From Phytophthora quininea (taxonomy: Eukaryota; Oomycota; Peronosporomycetes; Peronosporales; Peronosporaceae), in NCBI GenBank assembly GCA_011947345.1, contig JAAVTG010000554.1:1798001-1862000 (forward strand): 64,000 nt of DNA. The letters are read 5' to 3'. Numbering within the stretch: position 1 is the stretch's first letter; each line of letters opens with the position of its first letter. This document shows, piece after piece, positions 55,990-64,000 of this stretch. The notes under the pieces are model-generated. The model made no database searches, had not been told where the DNA came from, and saw only the letters and a program-made list of their open reading frames with translations. The position numbers were made by a program, and so were the translations under genes.

Positions 55990-58069
55990 CTATGAACAGG
56001 ATCGCGACTCGCGACGGTTCATCCTAAGTTGATGAACTTGAAGCATCTTATGGATCGATACGATCCCTGCCTTGTGCTCGTCGCTTTTCGACGTGTTCTC
56101 AGCTTCGTTCTTCCACTTTGGGGCGTCGATCGCTAGACCTCCCATCGGGTTGTATCGGAGCACAGCCTGAAACTCTCGTGAAGTGAACGTCAAGCTCTTG
56201 CACAACCGCTCGACGCGGAGGTCGAGGTCCGAAATGTACAGGAACACCGAAGCGATCGGCGTATCTACTTGCTGGCACAGCAGCTCCAACAAGTTCTCAA
56301 ACGGCGCGTGCATCGCGCTTTGACGCAGCTCACCAAACGCGTACTTTGGGTAGAAGAAGGTGGGGTCTTTCTCTTCGCTCGAGGTTGCATCACCATTCGC
56401 TTCTTGGTAGCGAAGTTCGTCGACGTGCTGTTCGATATCATCGTCAGTTTCGGCAAGAACCCCATCAACATGAATGGCTGGATACGAGTAGACTTGATGC
56501 TGCGAGAAGCTGGCCACGTCTTCGCTCCGAGGGTCATTTTCAGGAGCTAGCATCTCATTTGTTGCTTGCAAGGCCTTCAACTTGTCCACATGGTCTTGAA
56601 AATCTTCAGGGATTCCGCTGGAACCATCAACCTTCACGAACGCTGGATCGCACAACTTTACAAACGCGTCAAGATCACGACGAAGAAGAAGCGCGGGGTT
56701 GAACATTGCAGTCGGTGGAGACGCTTCGGTGCGTGCATCAGTGTGATGCAGTCGCTCAAATACCCACTCTTCCCAACCAGCACACATCCGGACCGCCACC
56801 GTCAGATGCGCGATGATGCCGATCTCCGTCGATAGGAGCTGTTGTACGTAAGCTTTCGAGTGCCGTGGTGTTCGCTGCCCTGTTTTGGGGTTCATTGCCT
56901 CCAAGTGCAGCAAAGAGGTAGCTCTGGCTGATCCCCTCCACATTAAAGAACCCCGCGATCCACTGGAAATTGCGATATACCTCTCCTGGAAACCCCAGTA
57001 CTCCACAAAGCCGATGTGCAGCAAGCGGCACATTCAGCGGCGGCAAACGCAAGCCCATGTGGTGCTGCAGGTAGTGCGCGTGGTAAGCAATGCGCGCAGA
57101 AGACACGTTGTGTGCCTTCAAGACTGAATTAAAGAAAATAGCGACTCCTTCCACAGCGTCTTGAATGTCTGGCGCATCGGCGCAGCAAGTGGCCAACAAA
57201 TTGTGGTACGGCAGAACTCCAGACGCGACCCAGTTTGCAAAGTCGCTCGGCAGCAAGCCGAGATTCAGCACACGCGACGCCAGCATCAACAGCGCCAGTA
57301 AATCCACGATCGAAAACCTGTCGAGCTTTCGGCAGTGGGCGATGAGATGGTACTCCATCGCGGGTTTGAATGTCTTCTTTGGCGCTTTCTTCTTCGCTAT
57401 TTCGGACTTGACTGAGTCCTCGTCCGAGCTGTCGTTGTCATTGCCTTCTGCCTTGGTTTCTTCACCCTGTGATCTTCTTCTTTCTCTCTTTTCTTGCTCC
57501 TTCTTCTCCCGCTCCTGCACTTCTTTCTCCTTTTCACGATCGGCGTCCCATTGTTCCAACAAGTCCGTCGTGATGGCTGGATCCATCTTGTCGCTCGTTT
57601 CCCGAGTCGACATGAAGAACTCTGTGAAACAGCGCAGCAACGGAATCTCGCCCTTAGTGCCCCACGTCTCCAGCAACTGGAACCAGAGCTGCTTGACCAC
57701 CCGAACGTATTCAGGCGGAAAAGTTTCGACACCGACACGGTTCACGAGCGCTCGGGCCTGGAAGTCCAAAATCATCTGCGAGGCGATGAGGCAGTCGCTC
57801 AGCTGCACGTCTGCTGGCTTCTGCTTGGTTGTTTTCTGTTGTTTGGTGCTGGACCGGGCCTTGCGCTCACCCCGACGCTTGCGGGTGGAGCGGCGTTTGA
57901 GGGTGGAGTGGACTCGAGTCACGTCGATGCCCATGTCCTCGGCGTCCTGCGTCTCGTTGCGCGCCTGCAGGAAGCTCTGCGTGCCGCACAACTCGCACAC
58001 CATCTCGCCGAAGAAGTTGGCGCTGAAGAAGGACTCGCCCACGGCGCCGCAGTTGGTGCACTCCAGCAT
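55990..58069 (-). CDS. TAF1B: RNA polymerase I initiation factor TAF1B/Rrn7-like
   Basis: TFIIB-like subunit of the selectivity factor that brings Pol I to the rDNA promoter. The zinc ribbon is at the very N-terminus (C4, C7, C25, C28: MLECTNCG and MVCELCG). After a basic linker the cyclin-like folds begin: FPPEYVRVVKQLWFQLLETW, HCRKLDRFSIVDLLALLMLA, SDFANWVASGVLPYHNLLAT. A charged insertion (about residues 175-230, KEKEVQEREKKEQEKRER) lies between them. One extra C in the run near 56899 shifts the frame between ALGGNEP and KTGQRTPRHS; removing it gives 692 residues. The C-terminal half (AVRMCAGWEEWVFERL, FTSREFQAVLRYNPMGG) is in frame from there to the stop. Confidence 0.82.
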
Positions 58070-58096
58070 GGCGACGATGTTTGATGGACTGGTGTC

Positions 58097-58110
58097 GGAG
58101 GAAAGTGAGC
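58097..58110 (-). promoter_or_regulatory. Oomycete initiator-like element of TAF1B
   Basis: On the minus strand GCTCACTTTCCTCC lies about 28-41 bp upstream of the start codon and fits YTCAYTYY. Confidence 0.45.
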
Positions 58111-58269
58111 TATTTTCAGATCTAGATCAGCCAATTGCAGTCGCGAATCTCATGTTGTATGGATCTACAACAGGTGGCTTTTAACCAACACACAGATAAC
58201 AAATGTCAAACACTAATTAGAGTTTATTGTTGCTAAAAGCTGGTAGCGCTGCTAACGAAGTAGCGCCGC

Positions 58270-58851
58270 TTACATCTTGTTCATGGAGGCAACGTCCACC
58301 GACTGCACGTAGTCCTCGAACTGCTCGATGGCCTCCGTGATGTCGTCCAGCAGCACCAGGTCGTCGATGATGATGCACTGCACCAGCAGCTTCTTAATGC
58401 CGAAGGCCACGGGCACCATCTTGTGGCCCTCGCCCCACGTCAGGCCCTCGATGGGGAGCGCCTTGATCTTCTGGGCCAGCTCCTCCAGGTCCGTCTCGGC
58501 CTCCCAGGGCTTCACCTCCAGCACCACCTGCGAACGCTCGATGGGCTTCTTCTTCTCCTTCTTGGCGGCCTTGGCGGCCTCGGCGCGCTTGGCAGCGAGA
58601 GCCTTGGCGGCCTCGTCCTCCTCCTCATCGTCGTCGTCGCCGAACAGGTCGTCGTCGTCGTCATCGTCCTCCTCGACCTTCTTGGGAGCCTCCTTCTTGG
58701 GGGCCTCCTTCTTAGCAGCGGCCTTCTTGGGAGCAGCCTTCTTGGCGGGCTTGGCCGCAGCCACGGCCTTCATCGGCTTGGCGGCCTTCGGGTGCAGCAC
58801 CGAAAACTTGGCGGTCTGCACCAGCGTGAACTTGCCCATGTCGGTCGGCAT
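58270..58851 (-). CDS. Translation elongation factor 1 beta/delta subunit
   Basis: Nucleotide exchange factor for EF-1 alpha. Single exon, 193 residues, intact, starting MPTDMGKFTLVQTAKFSVLH. An alanine/lysine-rich linker (AAPKKAAAKKEAPKKE) is followed by the acidic CAGY-type region (DDDDDDDLFGDDDDEEEDE) and the C-terminal exchange domain: SQVVLEVKPWEAETDLEELA, GLTWGEGHKMVPVAFGIKKL, DDITEAIEQFEDYVQSVDVA. The glutathione-transferase-like N-terminal domain of animal EF-1 beta is absent, so only the exchange module and a lysine-rich head remain. It is tandem with TAF1B. Confidence 0.92.
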   Translation of the reverse strand: MPTDMGKFTLVQTAKFSVLHPKAAKPMKAVAAAKPAKKAAPKKAAAKKEAPKKEAPKKVEEDDDDDDDLFGDDDDEEEDEAAKALAAKRAEAAKAAKKEKKKPIERSQVVLEVKPWEAETDLEELAQKIKALPIEGLTWGEGHKMVPVAFGIKKLLVQCIIIDDLVLLDDITEAIEQFEDYVQSVDVASMNKM

Positions 58852-58928
58852 CGTGAAGTAGACGAGATGAGGAGATGAGGTGTCGGATTCCGATCTGAAA
58901 AAGTGGTTGTGGGCCAGCCGTTCGAAAT

Positions 58929-58975
58929 GGGTACCCGAATGGGTAAATGGACGATTTGGGTAAATTGACCCAAAT
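58929..58975. repeat. Palindromic boxes upstream of the EF-1 beta gene
   Basis: GGGTACCC (58929-58936) is a perfect palindrome, and ATTTGGGT (58954-58961) is inverted as ACCCAAAT (58968-58975) across six bases. They lie 78-124 bp upstream of the ATG. The word ATGGGTAC is shared with the long inverted repeat upstream of the MAM33-type gene. Confidence 0.6.
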
Positions 58976-59109
58976 GGAGTGTACAATTTGGTTTACTAGA
59001 GCGATTAACAGGGTGATTCTGGCTAGGAACTACTTCCAAATGCCTAATATGAGCCATATTAGGAAGTTTTGACAACTAGGACTAGGAATTTTCGCCGCCA
59101 GCATTGACC

Positions 59110-60926
59110 TACTTGTCAGAATCGCTCAGAACGTCGCTGTCTTCGGCTCTATCGTTGTGATCGTCTCTCTCAGACCCCAAAGTGCCCTCTACAGTGGGCG
59201 GAGTCGATGCTAAAGCCACGACATCGAAATATTGGCTTGCCTGAAGTTCACCTTCTAGAGAGACATCAGAGAGAAAATTTCGGATTTTGCTTTTGATGCA
59301 CTTCAGAGAGCCGGAATCTCCTTCGACGGTATGCGTGCCGGGTGCTATGCAAGCCAGGCCAAAGGCATAGCACTTGACGGCTGCAACCCGCCGATTAAAG
59401 CCTGGGTCCGCCCACGCAGTAGCTGCAGGTGCTCATGAAACTCGATCCGTATACTTTTGAAGGCTCGCTGACGAGAAGAGAGAAATACTCTACTCGCATC
59501 TCCTTGCGTTGAGACCAAATGTTGTTCATCCCGGTCTTGTCGTAGGTGTCAGTTAAACGATCCCTGTGGTGTTCGAGCAAGCCGCGAAAGGCATCATCAT
59601 CTATACTAACGACATCCTTTGGAGTGCTCAAGCTGTACGCAGTGGGCTCTTTGTCAATCGATACGGAGATCAATTCAATTCCATCGATAAGAACTCCAAT
59701 TGCATCTCGAAGCGTGCCCTCCTTTTCTTTTTATTCGAGGCGATTCAATGTGCAGTACATGGCTTTTGATATCAGAGACGACGGACATATCTCCAGTTCA
59801 ATTTTGTACTCACTCAGATACAGTGATCCATTTGCATAGTTTTCTTGAAATCGATGTTGCAGTGTTTGCAGTAGTCCGCGTAGAGCCCAGTATTGCTTAG
59901 CTATCGTTACGTTCGTGTACTGTAGTATGTGGAAACATTCTCGGAATTTTGGAGTAAGTTGATCAACGACATATATACAAAGCCGCCAAAACGTGTCTAC
60001 CATTGCATAATTCTTCAGTTGGTGTTGTTCATTTAGCTCTACGTAATGCTGGGCAATACATTGACAGGTTTTGTAGATGGAATCCCAGCGCGTTTCCACA
60101 TATGAAGGGCAGACGCGAACTAGTTTCTCAACTGTTCTATGCGTATGAACGAACTTGATCTCCGCCCGTAAGCTAGAGCGGAAATTATTGTAATCGTCAA
60201 GAATGTAAAGGAAATCTCCCACGACAAGGTTGAGCTGATGAATTTCGCACCAATTCGCAACGATACCAGTTCCTCCCATGTCGCTACAAACTTTGCGCTT
60301 GCGTGTCACGAAGCCACGGCGACAGCCCGGCATATTTGCAGCACCATCCGTAGCTGTTCCATTCAACTTCATCAAGATACGATGGCCAGGGACAGCTTGA
60401 AGTGTGTTCACTACCATCTCGGCATAGGCTTTGCCGGTGTGCGATTTATCACCGCTAGGAAATGGTGGGTGTGTAAGTTGCCATCCAAAGCAAACGATCC
60501 ACGGGCATCTAGATAACCTCTTGCCGTGTGCGAAGCTCCGTGAACCATAATAGTAAATCCCCGAACTCGCCTCAGAATAGCACCGATCGCTGCGAGGTTT
60601 ATCGCCAGAACATAGTGATTATACCGATGAATAATAGACAAATTCGGCACCATCAGCGACCTATTCTCCAGTGCATTCCCAAAGATATCAAAAATCTTTT
60701 CTACACCACGGTACGTTATCGAAGCTGCAATGCACTTAATCACCGTCTCAAATTGTTTGCTTTTGTCGATAAAGATCTCACACAAGCTGATCTTGCTGAG
60801 GGAGCTGCCAGTAAACCAAAGCGGCCCTGACTTCAACGCTGCTTGAAGACAAGCGCGTCTACGCGGTCGAGCGCAGGAAGCTTGAAGATATGAAGGTCTA
60901 GCTCCACAAAGAGGAGCTGCAGCCAA
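59110..60926 (-). mobile_element. hAT-like transposase remnant
   Basis: Four minus-strand frames join in order: 60926-60411 (ASHTARGYLDARGSFALDGN), 60417-59731 (GTATDGAANMPGCRRGF, CEIHQLNLVVGDFL, CPSYVETRWDSIYKTCQ), 59673-59395 (RGLLEHHRDRLTDTYDKTGM) and about 59399-59110 (an acidic tail ending DVLSDSDK). TDGAANM-G and the ETRW-S motif are typical of hAT transposases. The frames are separated by one-base shifts or a short gap. No BED finger and no terminal inverted repeats were found, so the element is incomplete. Confidence 0.65.
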
Positions 60927-61139
60927 GGCGGCTCGGTAAATGCAGTACGATGCTGTATTAGACCCGAGCTGGCAACTCGGACAAGCAGTCAGAGTAGACT
61001 CCGTGCAAGCACGACTGCGAGATCACTAGCACCGCGGGTTCGATGAGACAGATCGGGCACATCGGTAAGTCTTGAAGTCGATCCTCGCCATCACTCCCAC
61101 TCACGTCGATTACGGCAGGAAGAGGTAGAGCTTCGACCA

Positions 61140-62954
61140 CCGAAAGCGACGGAACTTAGACCACCGAAATCGACAGTTCGTTGACCACCGGAAAGTAAGC
61201 AAGTTGTCTCTCCTTATTTCAGCTCACACGTGATCTCACCCTTGGTGTTGGCTGTGCCGACTCCTGTCGTGGCTAGGAACGGTGTGTCGGTGGTCGTCGC
61301 CGCCAGAACGCCCTATCTAGGCTAGTCAACTACGACACTACACTACTTGCGTCTCTTGGCGGTTCTCCCCGGGCAGCGTTAACGAGGTTGTCGCAGTGCA
61401 CCGTCTTCGGAAACGCACAGCACGGGGTCAGCGGCTAGGCCGCGGGGCTTCAAATGCCTCTGGTGACGCTCACGTGCTCTTGTCTGGGGCTTCTGATACC
61501 GCTGCTTCCCCACGGAACTTCGATACCCGTGTCCTGGTCCTTGGTGCACGGCGTCTGTGAGCACTGACGCGGTCTCCGTTTGTCGGAGCGAGCTACTTGT
61601 ATTTAGCGTTACGGTGACCACCAACTCAGTGATCTGCTTCCTTCTCGGCTAGTTGTCTTCTGGCAGCTAGTTCCTACTTCTACTCATACACGCCTTTTCG
61701 CCTCACCAGCAAAATCTTTCCACACACGACCGCTGAGCTGCTTTTCAGCAGCAGTTTCGGCCTTCATCTTCTTCATCGTCCTTAAGCGCGTTGCAGTCTG
61801 CGCCAATATCGGCGCGGAATGGAATCTCCAGTACGCCATTCACAGTAGCTGATCGCTCTCCTGGCAATCCCATTGATCAAACGGCCTTAGCACGCAGCCG
61901 CTGGTTCTTCATGTCATTCATGTGTTTGAGAGCTGCTTCTTTGTCGGCATCACTTGATATTGGACAGTCCTTGACCCAATGTGCCCCGCTGTACACCAGA
62001 CAGCCGTCGCGCGGCGCGCGAGGCTTCTCTACTTTCTTCTGAGGAGGTTTAGAAACTGACTTGTTAGATAGGGTCTTCTGTAGCTGCTGCCCGGTGCTCT
62101 AAGCCGCTTTCTTGCTGTTCGTGCTTACCTTCGAGTGCCCGCGGGGCTTGTCTGCCATTTTCATCTTCTACCCGAGCATGTGTAATGCTGCTGCTCGCGC
62201 GCCCGCTCTACGAGCGCTTCGTACAATGCGACGTCATCTTTCTTGAGCTGCGGCTTAGCTATAGTCAGGCACTCCATCTCTACTTTCAGCATATCTGGCA
62301 CGATATACTTTTGCAGAGTCTTGCAGCGAAGCTTCATCCTCTCAGCATGAGCAGGTCCGTCTGCACGGCTCCTAAAATGCCCGGGAGTCCGTGGTCATCG
62401 ACAATCTTGTCGAACAGCACAAAGTAGTTCAAGATACGTGCTTCGGTATCTTCAATCTTCAGGTCCATCCTGAGGTGGTCGTGGAACAGTTGATCCATGT
62501 CCGGAATATGGTTGTTCTGCAGAGATGAGCAACGCCGAGTAATCGCCAAACCCAAGTCTTCATCAGTCACAGCGTCCGGTAGCTTCTTCAACACTAAGCG
62601 AGCGAGGTGGTCGAGGATGCGGGGCTCTATCGAATTGCGGATCGATGTCACAACGTGATCAAATTGCTCACCCGTAACGGCGCGCCGGTTTCTGATCTTT
62701 GCTTCGTATTGGCGGCGTTGTTGAACCCATGCGATCAGCGATGCCTGGTCCCAGGCCTTCAGGCTCGGCGGCTGAACGACTTCAAAGACAGACTGCGGCA
62801 CTGTCATTTCGACGTCAGCGTCAGCGTCCATCTTGCTTGCACTCGGCTTCGCGCCGAACAGGTCGACGTGTCTTGCAGCGGTCGGCCCGCTTCTTCTTGT
62901 TGCCGCGGCGTCTGACTTTGCCACAAAGTATACTTTGTGGTCACCAGTAGACAA
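61140..62954 (-). mobile_element. Ty3/Gypsy-type retrotransposon remnant: gag, zinc knuckle, protease start
   Basis: The gag-like frame 62954-62334 (LKAWDQASLIAWVQQRRQYE, HIPDMDQLFHDHLRMDL) is open. Further along the minus strand come a knuckle-like CLVYSGAHWVKDCP, in which the second C is replaced by Y, and VLEIPFRADIGADCNAL, which resembles the aspartic protease site with I in place of T. Stops and shifts separate these parts. Reverse transcriptase, integrase and LTRs are missing. Confidence 0.6.
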
Positions 62955-63134
62955 TTGAAAGCAAAATGAATTGTGTTTAACAAAGTCCTAACGCTGTTGG
63001 AAACTACGTCGTTGCAGCATACCACAAATTCCTACCGCTTCGTTTTCTAGAAGCGTCCGTACCAATTTAGGCTTTGCCCGAACTGGTTTGAGCTTTACTT
63101 GAGCACTTATGCACAGCGACAGATTCGAACAGAT

Positions 63135-64000
63135 TCAGCAGCGTCCACATGTACTCGCTACACGTTTTAAAACTGAATTGTATGAAAGGTTCGAATCGCA
63201 TCTCTGGACTGCTTCCGCAATAGCGTGCCTAAAACGAAGTGTATCGGGCTCCGCTTTACTGACGTATGCCCCAGCGTACTCTCCTGCGCTATAGGAGTTG
63301 TCAATTAGCTGTAAATCCATATTAGCCCGCCACATATATATGAAAGTATGTGTGGTGAAAAGTTGTTTATCGTCGAGACCTCACGTTTCAGATGCACTTT
63401 CAACGAAGGTGTACCGTCAGCACTAATAATTGTTTTAATTGACGTTATGCTTTGCGGTGTTTTGGAAAATCCGAACCGGCATTGATTGCCCTTCTTTCGA
63501 TATGTTGAGTTTCCATTGCATACATGTTGCTACACGCGTTGAACGATCCTAGATAAACCGCATTCCCAATGAGCACTTCCGATCCTTGGTGGTCGTAAGG
63601 CCAGAATGTCTACGTCGCTATTGGGATGTTTAGAGTACGCAGAACACTAGCATGAATCTAGCTCTTGTAGTGTTTTAAGATAGGACTGATTTATTTGCCA
63701 GCCGGGCACGATCTTCAACCGTTTCAGACAATTTCAGTACGTCTGGGGCATCTTTCATCCACAATAGGCAATGAATGTGTGGAGAACCTCTCCAGAAGTA
63801 ATCGACAATTTCGCGTAGCGGTTTAGCTTTCCCGCAGAGGATTGTATAAAAAATGTTTGAAAGCGCCTATATCCGGACCTTTATTAAGGTATCTTCTCCT
63901 TGCAGCAAAAGCGAGCTTTCTATAGTCGTCCAGTGTTAGTGTTGGATTGCATGCTCTAGCAAAATCCGGCCATATTGTATCGGCAGTACTAAGTGTCACG
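63135..64000 (-). mobile_element. Helitron Rep/helicase remnant, running off the window
   Basis: Read on the minus strand, about 63880-63670 encodes ILCGKAKPLREIVDYFW followed by RGSPHIHCLLWMKDAPDVLK, where PHIHCLLW is the HUH endonuclease motif of Helitron Rep. About 63335-63135 gives WRANMDLQLIDNSYSAGEYA then GAYVSKAEPD and LSYNSVLKRVAST, the segment that follows in oomycete Helitron proteins. The parts are in different frames and a piece between YFW and RGSPHIH is shorter than usual. Confidence 0.65.

Overview
The window is nuclear DNA of an oomycete, most likely a Phytophthora or a close relative in the Peronosporales. The grounds are densely packed genes, spliceosomal introns of about 52-75 bp with GTRNGT...YAG ends, oomycete-type initiator motifs (YTCATTYY plus a T-rich flank) just upstream of several ATGs, an axonemal dynein light chain (the organism swims), and family content typical of these organisms (GH81 glucanase, PLD-like proteins, secreted SGNH esterases, pogo, hAT, Gypsy and Helitron relics). 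Species cannot be fixed from sequence alone.

Layout. 1-26.7 kb is a gene-dense housekeeping block: DPH6 (3' end cut off by the window edge), a GBF1-type Sec7 Arf-GEF, a coiled-coil protein, a SAP-like protein, a sucrose-transporter-like MFS gene (SUT1), a small conserved gene, a WD40-like protein, an EF-hand protein, an SGT-type co-chaperone, a MAM33/p32 protein, a METTL23-type methyltransferase, a small membrane protein and a large HEAT-type protein. 27-36.5 kb is an accessory island: four tandem copies of a secreted IAH1-like SGNH esterase in different states of decay, a duplicated acidic secreted-type protein, a broken GH81 glucanase and a well-delimited pogo/Tigger-like transposon. 36.6-48.4 kb holds two PLD-like genes in opposite orientation and three more SUT-like transporters. 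48.7-58.9 kb returns to ordinary genes: an ankyrin protein, a seven-exon protein of unknown function, NF-YC, two convergent 3-hydroxyisobutyrate dehydrogenase genes, outer-arm dynein light chain 1, TAF1B and EF-1 beta. 59-64 kb is a graveyard of hAT, Gypsy and Helitron pieces.

Two themes cut across the window. First, many otherwise sound genes carry one-base contractions in short homopolymers; correcting them restores family-length proteins, so these look like assembly errors more than biology, although the SGNH and GH81 copies also carry true nonsense changes and deletions. Second, three paralogue pairs (PLD, SUT, HIBADH) contain long, nearly identical nucleotide tracts inside otherwise diverged copies, which points to recent gene conversion. 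No RNA genes or CRISPR arrays were recognised.
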